Shown: piece by piece, positions 1 through 7,907 of the stretch
Layout: the number at the start of each line of letters is the position of its first letter
Position numbering within the stretch: the first letter of the stretch is position 1
Origin: Dawidia cretensis
GTDB taxonomy: Bacteria > Bacteroidota > Bacteroidia > Cytophagales > Cyclobacteriaceae
DNA length: 64,000 bases
Direction: 5' to 3'
NCBI RefSeq assembly: GCF_018598175.1
Contig: NZ_JAHESE010000003.1
Coordinates: 186,001 to 250,000, forward strand
The notes under the pieces: generated by a model
What the model was told of the DNA's origin: nothing
Seen by the model: the letters and a program-made list of their open reading frames with translations, nothing else
The model's database searches: none
Made by a program: the position numbers and the translations under genes

Positions 1-1750
1 TGTTGTTGGATTCATAATGTTCGCCCGTTTGAAAATCGCGGATCGCAGGCGAGTAGTATCTTTTCGGCAGGATAATTGTTTCCTTTCGGGTAAAAACCGT
101 TTGTCCCAGGTTGGCTTTAAGCACCAGGCCAGGTAACAGTTCATAGTCTAGCATGGTGTGAGCAGACCAATTAGTGGTTTGTGCCCGGTAGGTGTATTCC
201 AAATATGCTAGCGGGTTATACCAGGTATAATCAGCCCAGTTCAGTTGCCCGGTAGGATCATATAGCGAGGGTGCGGTGGGGGGCAGAATAAATGCCTGTT
301 GAGTAATGTCAATCACAGGCAGGTTGTTGTCGTCGGCGGCATAGTTAAAGATCATGTTAGCATGAAAACGATTATTTTTTGATTGATGCGTCATATTAAA
401 AAGGCCCGAACCGCGTGTATAATCAAAACGTTTTGGAAAGACGCCGCCCTCCTTGTAGAAATTTCCGGAGAAAAAGAACTTCGTGTTTTCTTCGCCGCCA
501 TAAAGATTAACAACAGCGTTTGTGACAGGAGCAATGCCACCGATTAATTTTTTCTGCCAATCGGTATTGCGAGTAGTATCCCAACGAAGTACGTCCGGAG
601 AATTTTTTGAATCCATCTTCTCTGTGTCACGATCATTCGTGTATGCCTCGTGTCGCATCGCCAGCCACTGCTGCGTGTTGAGCAGGTCAACATAGTGTCC
701 AACCTGGCTAAAACCGGTGTTGATATTAACTTCCGCTCCCGAACCACTTTTCGTGGGGCCTTTGGTGTTAATTAAGATTACGCCATTCGCACCTCTCGAT
801 CCATAGATAGCCGTCGCGTCAGCATCCTTCAGCACGTCAATGCGATGGATATTAGACAAGGGGACTAGACTCAAAGAGTTAGCCAACGGCAGGTGGTGAG
901 CATTGGTCTTATATGTCATCGACGCCGATGGATAAGGCACCCCATCGATGATATAAAGTGGCTCATTCCCTTCATCGCGCAAACTATTCTGACCGCGTAT
1001 TCGAATCCTATACCCGCTGCCATGCAGCCCCGATATCTGCTCCACAAAAACACCCGCCAATCGTCCCTGTATAGACTGCAACGAATTAACAACCGGGCTC
1101 CGCTCGAGCTCCTTATACGTCACCGTCGAGATATTCCCAATCCGCTCCGCCTCCGTCACGGGATAATATCCGGTATTGATCATCACCTCCGGCAACGTCA
1201 TCGGCTGAAGCACAATCTTCTTCGGCGTATGCTCATTCACCGTCACCTGCTTGGTGATTCGCCCCACATACGAAAACACCAGGATGTCATCCTTCGTCGC
1301 GGTAATAGCAAAGCTTCCGTCAGGCTCCGAGTGCGTACCCTTGTTTGAATTCTTGATATAAATCGTCACGCCGGGCAGGCCTTCCTCGGTCTCGGGGTCA
1401 AGTACGCGGCCGCGGATGTCGAACGTGACCGGGCGGCGGAAGATGATGATGTTGCGACCGTTCTCCTCAAACCCTACAGGGGTGTCGCGTAATACGATCT
1501 CGAGGAATTCTTGTACGGAATGGCTGCCTCCAGGCACCGCCAGGTTCTCAAACTGATCGACCAGGGTAGGCTGAAAGACAAACATGAAGCCGGCCTGCAT
1601 TTGCACCTCGCGGAAGATGTCCATCAGGGACATGCGTCCTTCCGGAACCGAAATATTCTTTCGTGACAAGCTTCCTTGCCCGTGTGCCAGGGAAATGTTA
1701 AGCAGTAGGCCTGCGCTAACGAGCATAAAAGCAACAGTACATTTACGCAT
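1..1750 (-). CDS. SusC/RagA-type TonB-dependent transporter with STN domain (partial, N-terminal part)
   Basis: Outer-membrane TonB-linked transporter for import of an oligomer. The frame is open from the ATG at 1750 to the left window edge (583 codons), so the barrel C-terminus is missing. After a signal peptide (residues ~1-30) comes a secretin/TonB N-terminal (STN) domain (~35-105), then a carboxypeptidase-regulatory-like domain (~110-195, with GLPGVTIYIKNSNKGT), then the plug (~210-330, with PLYIIDGVPYP, IDVLKDADATAIYGSRGANG). The STN domain is typical of receptors that signal to a FecR/FecI anti-sigma/sigma pair, but no such pair is upstream inside the window. The partner SusD would lie beyond position 1. 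Family assignment is firm; the substrate is unknown. Confidence 0.93.
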   Translation of the reverse strand, partial: MRKCTVAFMLVSAGLLLNISLAHGQGSLSRKNISVPEGRMSLMDIFREVQMQAGFMFVFQPTLVDQFENLAVPGGSHSVQEFLEIVLRDTPVGFEENGRNIIIFRRPVTFDIRGRVLDPETEEGLPGVTIYIKNSNKGTHSEPDGSFAITATKDDILVFSYVGRITKQVTVNEHTPKKIVLQPMTLPEVMINTGYYPVTEAERIGNISTVTYKELERSPVVNSLQSIQGRLAGVFVEQISGLHGSGYRIRIRGQNSLRDEGNEPLYIIDGVPYPSASMTYKTNAHHLPLANSLSLVPLSNIHRIDVLKDADATAIYGSRGANGVILINTKGPTKSGSGAEVNINTGFSQVGHYVDLLNTQQWLAMRHEAYTNDRDTEKMDSKNSPDVLRWDTTRNTDWQKKLIGGIAPVTNAVVNLYGGEENTKFFFSGNFYKEGGVFPKRFDYTRGSGLFNMTHQSKNNRFHANMIFNYAADDNNLPVIDITQQAFILPPTAPSLYDPTGQLNWADYTWYNPLAYLEYTYRAQTTNWSAHTMLDYELLPGLVLKANLGQTVFTRKETIILPKRYYSPAIRDFQTGEHYESNN

Positions 1751-2147
1751 AATGGTAAGTTTGAGACCAACCCGGAACAACCAAACTTTCTCATTAGTAA
1801 GGTACTAATTATTGGTAGGAACTCATTTAGTAATGAGTCAGAAATCATACATAGGTATAAGATATTTTCTGCGAAAACAGCTGGTTTAGAGCGATTTCCC
1901 CAAAATATACACGTACTCGACCAGCTAGTTCAAAAAAGAGATCGATTGCATAAAAAGTGCACCGAAAAGGAGACTAACCAGTTATAACGGCATCGACTGA
2001 AGCCTGACCTTCTGTGGTGTAAAAATGGTCGATTGTTGAGCCAATAAATCCAGCCAAATTTATATCCAATAAAAGGACACCTTTTCCCGATCAATTACCG
2101 CAACCAAATATCCTTTGGAAAACGCCAGGTTCAGGCACAAACACGAA
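1751..2147. other. Gene-free stretch upstream of the STN-type susC
   Basis: I see no credible coding region here. The part nearest susC carries short palindromes (annotated separately). A small hairpin, AAAAGG-aca-CCTTTT, sits at 2071-2085 without a clear T-tract. Overlapping open frames are short and lack protein-like composition. Confidence 0.5.
1794..1837. promoter_or_regulatory. Inverted repeats in the susC upstream region
   Basis: TTAGTA-agg-TACTAA (1794-1808) is a perfect 6-bp inverted repeat. CTCATTAGTAA (1790-1800) pairs with TTAGTAATGAG (1827-1837) with one mismatch. They lie 44-87 bp upstream of the susC start, where an operator or sigma-factor site could be. The function is inferred from position only. 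Confidence 0.3.
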
Positions 2148-2172
2148 GGGGCTATCCAGACCGGATAACCCC
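2148..2172 (-). terminator. Hairpin downstream of the Trp-rich repeat protein gene
   Basis: GGGGCTATCC-agacc-GGATAACCCC forms a 10-bp stem with one mismatch, 63 bp past the stop codon of the minus-strand gene. The following minus-strand sequence is only moderately T-rich (TTCGTGTTTGTG), so termination efficiency is uncertain. Confidence 0.5.
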
Positions 2173-2234
2173 TCCCAAAACAAAACTTAAAACCTAATAA
2201 CTAAACGGTTCGATTAAAGCAACCTAACGAAAAT

Positions 2235-2621
2235 CTATCCCTTCACCCAAAGACTCCAGTCTTTGTCGAACTTATACCACTTACCGTTTGGGCTGGCCCA
2301 CGACCACTCCGGCACCTCGGCCCAGGTATTGCCATCCATTGACCATACAAGCTTTTTGTCGTGTATCTTCAACCATTTTCCGTCTTTATCCTGCCAGGTT
2401 TGGTCCTTGGAAGTTTCCCACTTCTTGCCATCTTTCGACCACCAAAGCCTGGCTTGCTTATCGAGCTTATACCATACCTTGTCTTTGCCCTCCCAGGTAC
2501 TTTCCGGAGACTTTTTCCAATTGTCAGAGACAGTGGTTTTTTTGTACAACGGATAACGACGCGCCTGGGCTGCGTTAAAAGTCACCAGGGCAACGACGAT
2601 CAATACGAGGATTTTTTTCAT
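2235..2621 (-). CDS. Secreted Trp-rich tandem-repeat protein, unknown function
   Basis: 128 residues. A clear Sec signal peptide (MKKILVLIVVALVTFNAAQA) is followed by ~100 residues made of three degenerate units of ~30 residues. Each has the pattern (T/S)W-x4-(K/G)-x-W(Y/L)K-x4-(R/D)-L(W/V)W-x3-G-x-W. Examples are KVWYKLDKQARLWWSKDG, GKWLKIHDKKLVWSMDG and GKWYKFDKDWSLWVKG. The mature protein is very rich in Trp and Lys/Asp, and the spacing suggests small beta-hairpin (WW-like) units. I do not recognise a named family. It stands alone between a hairpin downstream and the ferritin-like genes upstream (51 bp gap). A role at the periplasm or cell surface is inference from the signal peptide. Confidence 0.8.
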   Translation of the reverse strand: MKKILVLIVVALVTFNAAQARRYPLYKKTTVSDNWKKSPESTWEGKDKVWYKLDKQARLWWSKDGKKWETSKDQTWQDKDGKWLKIHDKKLVWSMDGNTWAEVPEWSWASPNGKWYKFDKDWSLWVKG

Positions 2622-2672
2622 ATGAGTTGATTTAAAATGATTGGTCTATACTTTGATTTGGAATAGTGTTGA

Positions 2673-3458
2673 CTACGAAGCCACGATAAATGGACCAGCA
2701 ATGGCCAACACCTGATCGGGTGTAAGCGGCTCATCAAATGCCTGCGTGGCAGCGGCGGTAGTGTAGCCAAGTCCGGTGATATCAACAGTCCCTTGCATCG
2801 TCACATCTTCGCCGGCGTAGACGGCAGTGGGCACGCCATTGGTCTCGGCACTGGTGATCCAGCCTTTCTCTGCGCGTAGGCGACGAATCATCGAGGCATG
2901 GCGCGCTTCGACGGAGTGTATCTGCAACGCCGCGGTCAACGCCGCCTGGCCCACAAGCTCTTGAGCCCGGCCTTTGTAGGCGCGTACTCCTGTGTCTTCA
3001 AACGCCTGCGACAAAGTCAGGAACACGGCATAGCTGCTCCATACCGTTGCATATTCGCCATTCGCGGTGAAATCAAATTCCGGCTTCGACACGGGGGTAA
3101 CATCCATCGAGTCGAGCACACCGAGCAGGAACTGGACGTGTGCGCTTTCGTGCTTACTGATCTGCTGGAAGATGACACGGCGGTTTTCAGGAATCAATCC
3201 TTCGGCCATAAGCCCTTGTTCATAAAAGGCATCTTCGAGATACTCCAGCGTCAGTGCATAATTGAGCACATCGCCCACCGACGCTTTGCCTTTGCCATAA
3301 GCTTTTTTCAGTGAGCTTCCCAGAATCAGGGGTACCGTTGCTGCTGCCTTCACGCCAACGGAAGCCAGGTTGCCAAACAGGGAGCGACGATTGCTCGTGC
3401 GCTCATATACTTCGGGGTCGACCGATTCGATCGCTTTGAATATACGTGATAAGTTCAT
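2673..3458 (-). CDS. Ferritin-like domain protein (Tat-type leader), second of a pair
   Basis: 261 residues. The N-terminal region contains SNRRSLFGNLASVGVKAAA, a twin-arginine-like motif followed by a hydrophobic stretch, suggesting Tat export. The body is a four-helix ferritin-like domain: YALTLEYLEDAFYEQGL and HESAHVQFLLGVLDS on the first helix pair, and a second set around SVEARHASMIRRLRAE. The Glu and His residues in these motifs are those expected to bind a di-metal site. It resembles the secreted ferritin-like proteins (PF13668 type) common in Bacteroidota. It lies 12 bp downstream of a paralogous gene in the same orientation, so the two are almost certainly co-transcribed. The substrate is unknown; metal storage or stress protection is a guess. 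Confidence 0.8.
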   Translation of the reverse strand: MNLSRIFKAIESVDPEVYERTSNRRSLFGNLASVGVKAAATVPLILGSSLKKAYGKGKASVGDVLNYALTLEYLEDAFYEQGLMAEGLIPENRRVIFQQISKHESAHVQFLLGVLDSMDVTPVSKPEFDFTANGEYATVWSSYAVFLTLSQAFEDTGVRAYKGRAQELVGQAALTAALQIHSVEARHASMIRRLRAEKGWITSAETNGVPTAVYAGEDVTMQGTVDITGLGYTTAAATQAFDEPLTPDQVLAIAGPFIVAS

Positions 3459-3470
3459 GCTGCGAGGGGG

Positions 3471-4190
3471 TTAAGAAGGGAGATTGTCAAAAACGACCGT
3501 AGTTTTAACATAGGTACTGGCAATGGCCAGTACGGCCGACGGTGCCCTGACCACATCCAAACCGTCGGACGGAGTCACAACGTCGTCGCCGGAGAAGGCG
3601 GCCGTAAAAGGATTGAGCAGGTCGCGTATAGCCGAAGCATGACGTGCTTCCACCGACACGATCTTACCGGCGATCAGCAGAAAGTCGGGGCTCTCCAGTA
3701 AAACGCCGGCACCGTTATAGGCCGATACGCCCAGGTCTTCATACGCGCGCGCGGTAGCCAGTACGCTGGCGCGGCTGGTAAAATCAATCGTGCTAAAGTC
3801 AAATTCCACATTACCGGAAATAGCAGCATTACCCAGGGCGGCCTTGAAGAAATCACGATGTGCAAGCTCGTGGTCGCGTATTTCCATAAGCAACGTTTTT
3901 TCCTCGGCAGGCATGTTAGCATAAGGCGAGCTAATCACCTTTACATAGAAGGCTGCTTCCAGCTGTTCCAGCAAATACGCATAGTTGAGAATACCCGTGT
4001 CGCCGCTACCGAGATCGACGCTGGAAGGCGCTTTGTCGTCATCATCGTCGCTGCAGCCGGCCAGTAGTAAGCCCGTGGCAGCCGCCGAGACACCGAGGTA
4101 CCGTAGAAACGCGCCACGCTTCAACGGTGTCATTAAACCCTGCGGACGTAGTTCGCCCGGAACGAGTTTCGGAATCGTTAATTTGTTCAT
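3471..4190 (-). CDS. Ferritin-like domain lipoprotein, first of a pair
   Basis: 239 residues from the ATG at 4190. A start 60 bp further upstream is possible but would put an unrelated hydrophobic segment before the leader. The leader KRGAFLRYLGVSAAATGLL is Tat-like and ends in a lipobox, LLAGC, with the acylated Cys at ~46 followed by an Asp run. The domain matches its neighbour: YLLEQLEAAFYVKV, EIRDHELAHRDFFKAALG and SVEARHASAIRDLL carry the Glu/His metal ligands in the same order. The two genes look like an old tandem duplication in which one copy became a lipoprotein. Export and metal binding are inferred from motifs. Confidence 0.82.
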   Translation of the reverse strand: MNKLTIPKLVPGELRPQGLMTPLKRGAFLRYLGVSAAATGLLLAGCSDDDDDKAPSSVDLGSGDTGILNYAYLLEQLEAAFYVKVISSPYANMPAEEKTLLMEIRDHELAHRDFFKAALGNAAISGNVEFDFSTIDFTSRASVLATARAYEDLGVSAYNGAGVLLESPDFLLIAGKIVSVEARHASAIRDLLNPFTAAFSGDDVVTPSDGLDVVRAPSAVLAIASTYVKTTVVFDNLPS

Positions 4191-4503
4191 GTGTAGAGAG
4201 GTTTTAATTAAAAAAAATAGAACAACTACAGAAGTTGTTACCATCAGCATACAACGGCTGCCAGTTTCAAATTCATGTCAGTAACTACGAGGTTGTGAAG
4301 AGAATTGGATTTCGAAAAGTGGAAAGATTTCAGAAGAATCGTATTCACAACGTAATTTCTATACTATAAATGAAGAGTGTGATTATTAATTCTACACATT
4401 TGCCCATCGTGAGGTAAAACATCTACATAAAAAACACCTCTTACCATGGGGCTGTCACAACAAACATTTATCTTGGTAACAGTATCAGCACGGTAGTACC
4501 GAC
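4191..4503. other. Divergent intergenic region, 313 bp
   Basis: This lies between the start of the ferritin-like operon (minus) and the YdeI-like gene (plus). It must carry promoters for both directions. It is AT-rich around 4340-4440, but I see no clear TTTG/TAnnTTTG pair, long palindrome or small gene. Confidence 0.4.
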
Positions 4504-4998
4504 ATGAAATCAAAGCCCCTCGTTAATCGAAAGTTTACACTCGAACGTTTCCCTGGCAAGGGTGGCTGGACATTCGTCTGCCTGCCCGGTATCACCCCCG
4601 ACATCAAGCGCCGCTTCGGTATGGTAAAAGTACGCGGCACCATCGACGACTACGACATCAGCCAGTACAACCTGATGCCCATGCGCGACGGTCGACTATT
4701 CCTGCCGATAAAAGCGGAGATACGTAAACAGATTAAGAAGGAAGCCGGCGACACTGTACACATCACGTTATACCTTGACGAAACACCGGTAAAAGCACCA
4801 CGCGAAATGATTCAATGCCTGCGCGATGAGCCCGCCGCCTGGAAATTCTATCAGTCGCTCACCGAAGCCGAACAAAAGGCCTATATCGATTGGATTTATA
4901 CCGCCAAAAAAGAAGAAACGAAGATTGAGAGATTGGCCAGCACCGTGAACAGGTTGCAGGCTGGATTGAAACGTTTCGATGCGGATAACCGGGAGTAA
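4504..4998 (+). CDS. DUF1905 + YdeI/OmdA-like protein
   Basis: 164 residues, cytoplasmic (no signal). Residues ~8-95 form a DUF1905-type beta-barrel domain (FPGKGGWTFVCLPG, VKVRGTIDDYDI, FLPIKAEIRKQI, GDTVHITLYLDE). Residues ~105-160 match the OmdA/YdeI C-terminal helical domain (WKFYQSLTEAEQKAYIDWI, IERLASTVNRLQAGLK). Proteins of this combination are common single genes in soil Bacteroidota and are linked only loosely to bacteriocin or antibiotic tolerance; the biochemical role is not established. The gene is monocistronic as far as can be seen. Confidence 0.82.
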   Translation: MKSKPLVNRKFTLERFPGKGGWTFVCLPGITPDIKRRFGMVKVRGTIDDYDISQYNLMPMRDGRLFLPIKAEIRKQIKKEAGDTVHITLYLDETPVKAPREMIQCLRDEPAAWKFYQSLTEAEQKAYIDWIYTAKKEETKIERLASTVNRLQAGLKRFDADNRE

Positions 4999-5125
4999 AG
5001 AACGGACAACGCTCACCCGCCGGACGAACAGCATAACGACGCCCCCACGATCATAGCGGTTTTCGTTTTGTTTGCCAAAACTTTTGTTGCCAGGCTCCGT
5101 ATAACACACTGCCTCAAAATAATAT

Positions 5126-5746
5126 ATGTATATCCCCAACCAATTTGCCGCTACCGATACCGTCGAGCTGCTCGACTTCATGAAACACTATAGTTTCGCT
5201 ACCATTGTGACGGCGAAAGACAACGTGCCGCTGGCAACACACCTGCCGTTTGCCGTGTCAACCCGCGAAGATAAAGTCATTCTCACCTCGCATTTCGCCA
5301 AAGCCAACACACAATGGCGCCAAATTGTCGACCGGGTCAACCTGGTGATCTTCAGCGAGCCACACGCCTATATCTCGCCCACACACTACGACAACGAGCA
5401 AAGCGTGCCTACATGGAACTACGTTGCCGTGCATGCGTATGGCGCGGCCACGATCATCAACGACCGGGACCAGGCCTTCGAGGCGTTAGAGAAAATGATC
5501 GATACCTACGAAGAAGGATATCGTAAGCAATGGGCTGGCTTGTCGCAAGACTACAAGCTGCGGATGCTCAACGGCATTGTACCCTTCGATATAGTCGTCA
5601 CCGACCTGCAAGGCAGCAAGAAGCTCAGCCAAAATAAAACGGAACAAGAGCAGCAACGCATTATCGATACACTATCGGCCAGCACCGACGGTGCGGCCCG
5701 CCAGATTGCCGGCTACATGCGCGGTAATCCGCATCCCGGGGAGTAA
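5126..5746 (+). CDS. PaiB-family FMN-binding protein
   Basis: 206 residues. The start MYIPNQFAATD and the blocks FATIVTAKDNVPLATHLPF, SHFAKANTQW, VIFSEPHAYISP and VPTWNYVAVHAYG are characteristic of PaiB (FMN-binding split-barrel, PF04299). The last block contains the conserved W-N-Y segment. In Bacillus the protein is described as a negative transcriptional regulator, but most homologs are small flavin-binding proteins with unproven roles. The gene is 127 bp downstream of the YdeI-like gene and converges with the phosphatase gene, with only 4 bp between the stop codons. Confidence 0.9.
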   Translation: MYIPNQFAATDTVELLDFMKHYSFATIVTAKDNVPLATHLPFAVSTREDKVILTSHFAKANTQWRQIVDRVNLVIFSEPHAYISPTHYDNEQSVPTWNYVAVHAYGAATIINDRDQAFEALEKMIDTYEEGYRKQWAGLSQDYKLRMLNGIVPFDIVVTDLQGSKKLSQNKTEQEQQRIIDTLSASTDGAARQIAGYMRGNPHPGE

Positions 5747-5750
5747 CAGC

Positions 5751-7586
5751 CTAGGGCTGGATGCCCAGTACCTTCAGCATTTTTTTATACAGCTCGGTAT
5801 TTTGGTAAACACCGGCAAAATTGGAAGCCCCTGCGCCATACGCAAACACCATCACGGGTGTGGCGGTGTGGTCGTCCGTGCTGAAGTGGCCGCGAATGTG
5901 GCCCTTCTTTAGATCACCGTCCAGCAGCGTAAGCCCACCCGTTTCGTGGTCTGCCGTAACGACCAGCAGCGTCTCCGGATGTTTCGCGACGTACTGCATC
6001 GCGCGGCCCACCGCCTCATCGAAGTTCAACATCTCCCGTACAACGTACTCTATATCATTCGAGTGGCCACCCCAATCGATCTGAGCACCTTCGGCCATAA
6101 TAAAAAATGGTGACTGCCCCGCGCTAAAGGTCTGCAGGGTCTTATCCAATGTGGTGGCCAGCAGCGGACCGCGGCCTTGTTTCATGGACAATCCCAGGGT
6201 ATTATCCAGCACGACAAACTTCGACGACCGCAGCGTGTCGAGCGTACGAACATCGGTAGCGACTGTATAGCCCTTCTGTTGCAGCTCGCCGCGCAGGTCG
6301 CGGCCGTCCTTGCGCTGTAAAAAATGCGCGCTGCCGGCACCGATCAGGACGTCAATGTCGCTGGTCAGGAAGTCAGCGGCAATCACCTCGCTGGAGGCAC
6401 GGTCAGCCGAATGCCCATAAAAGGCCGCGGGGGTAGCATCGGTAATGTCGCCGGTAGAGATAACCCCCGTTCGGAAACCGTGTTGCCGAAGCGGGGCGAT
6501 GATAGACGGAATGGGGCGGCTCAGCGAGTCAACACCCACCGCGCGGTTGTTGGTCTTTTTGCCCGACGCCATGGCCGTCGCGCCGGCAGCCGAGTCCGTA
6601 ATATAACGGTCGGCCGACGTCGTGATCGAAAGCCCCACCACCGGCATGGTGAACAGGTTCAGCGCGCCGTGGTTGGCGGTGTACCCGGCATACTGTTGCG
6701 CCAGGCCCATGCCGTCACCGATCAGGAAGATGATGTTACGGGCCACCGCCGTGCTGGCTGGCAATACTGGCGCAGGGGCCACGGAGTGCACATCGGCATT
6801 CGTATAGGTCACATGCGGAGTCTCTTTCATAAACGCGTTGAGATCGACCACCTTATCCGTGCCGATATAGTCCACGCCCAGCTTGCCAAGCGTGATCCAC
6901 GCATTGACCACGTCCGGCGTCGCCCAGAAACGGAATTTCTTGCCACGGGCATGTACCGACTGAATCACGTCCTCGATCTTCGTCCGGTCTTTCGCCAGAA
7001 TCACCCCCTTGCCGTTCCAGATGGTATACTGCGAAAAGTCGTCGCTCATCATGCTGATGCGGGCAAGCTGCTCCGGTGTGTAGTGCACGGCGGGGCGGCC
7101 GTCGAAGTGAATATAAGTGGGGTAAGAAGACCAGGTGGTCGGCTCCGGCACACTGCCGCTCAGCGTAATGGTCAGCGACGGGCACGAAGTCAGCGTAGGA
7201 TATTTTTGTAGGACCTTGACAAGCGCTGGTACCGTCGTGGCGCCAGGCGTTTTCAAATCGATCATGAGATTCAGCGGCTTACCCTTGGCGTATACCTTGC
7301 CGCCATGGAAGCGGATCTTCTCCTGCAAAGGGGTGAGGTATAGTGCCGCCAGTGTTTTTTTTGGATCGATTTCCTGCTCGGTGTGCGCCACGCACAGCTG
7401 GCCGTTATGCAAGAATATATCCACTTCGATCGAGCTTGCTTCCTGGTAGTACGCGTTCAGAAACGGAATGGGATGTACGTAGTCGTTGTGTGCATGAATG
7501 AGCCCGGTGCCGGAATGTTGTTGCGCACGGCACACGGTTGCCAGGAAAAGAAGGAAGCTGAAGCGTGCTACAGAAAGGTATTTCAT
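5751..7586 (-). CDS. Phosphodiesterase-like domain fused to alkaline phosphatase
   Basis: 611 residues from the ATG at 7586, which begins a signal peptide (MKYLSVARFSFLLFLATVCRA). An ATG 27 bp upstream is less likely because it adds a polar tail. Residues ~30-265 are a PI-PLC/GDPD-like TIM-barrel: HAHNDYVHPIPFLNAY, SIEVDIFLHNGQLCVAHTE, and GKKFRFWATPD late in the domain. Residues ~285-610 are an alkaline phosphatase: IFLIGDGMG binds metal, TDSAAGATAMASG holds the nucleophile (Ser332), and TADHETGG holds metal ligands. The combination could release phosphate from phosphodiesters in two steps in the periplasm. It is divergent from the following susC operon. Confidence 0.9.
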   Translation of the reverse strand: MKYLSVARFSFLLFLATVCRAQQHSGTGLIHAHNDYVHPIPFLNAYYQEASSIEVDIFLHNGQLCVAHTEQEIDPKKTLAALYLTPLQEKIRFHGGKVYAKGKPLNLMIDLKTPGATTVPALVKVLQKYPTLTSCPSLTITLSGSVPEPTTWSSYPTYIHFDGRPAVHYTPEQLARISMMSDDFSQYTIWNGKGVILAKDRTKIEDVIQSVHARGKKFRFWATPDVVNAWITLGKLGVDYIGTDKVVDLNAFMKETPHVTYTNADVHSVAPAPVLPASTAVARNIIFLIGDGMGLAQQYAGYTANHGALNLFTMPVVGLSITTSADRYITDSAAGATAMASGKKTNNRAVGVDSLSRPIPSIIAPLRQHGFRTGVISTGDITDATPAAFYGHSADRASSEVIAADFLTSDIDVLIGAGSAHFLQRKDGRDLRGELQQKGYTVATDVRTLDTLRSSKFVVLDNTLGLSMKQGRGPLLATTLDKTLQTFSAGQSPFFIMAEGAQIDWGGHSNDIEYVVREMLNFDEAVGRAMQYVAKHPETLLVVTADHETGGLTLLDGDLKKGHIRGHFSTDDHTATPVMVFAYGAGASNFAGVYQNTELYKKMLKVLGIQP

Positions 7587-7907
7587 GAGGCTTGAGTAAT
7601 TAAAAGCCGGCAATATAGCAGCTACAGCAGGATGTTCAGGTTAACGGGGTGTTAATTAACGTATGAAGCATGAGGTGATCCGGCTTCGTAGTCAGTTATG
7701 AGAACGATTGCTATGATTTATTGAATGAACATTCAATAAACATGTGAAGGCGCGTTAAAGGTTTGTTCATAAAACGATAACACGTGTTTTTTTCTCTCCC
7801 GTAGCAAATGACCTTCTTTGCGCACCAAAATATAGGTGCCACAGATTTACGCATCTCGTAAAGCTTCCATAACTTCCAATCATAATAATCAATTAAACTA
7901 TCAGCCT
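7587..7907. other. Divergent intergenic region, 321 bp
   Basis: It separates the phosphatase gene (minus) from a susCD operon (plus). The main feature is a perfect 24-bp palindrome at 7717-7740 (own entry). The rest is AT-rich, with a T-run at 7788-7795, and shows no gene. Confidence 0.5.
7717..7740. promoter_or_regulatory. Perfect palindrome, operator-like (TetR-type appearance)
   Basis: Two perfect 11-bp arms, TTTATTGAATG and CATTCAATAAA, flank a 2-bp spacer (aa). Short spacer, long AT-rich arms and an intergenic position are what a dimeric TetR-type repressor would bind. No TetR gene is in the window. It is 131 bp from the phosphatase start and 168 bp from the susC start, so either or both could be controlled. 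Confidence 0.5.
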
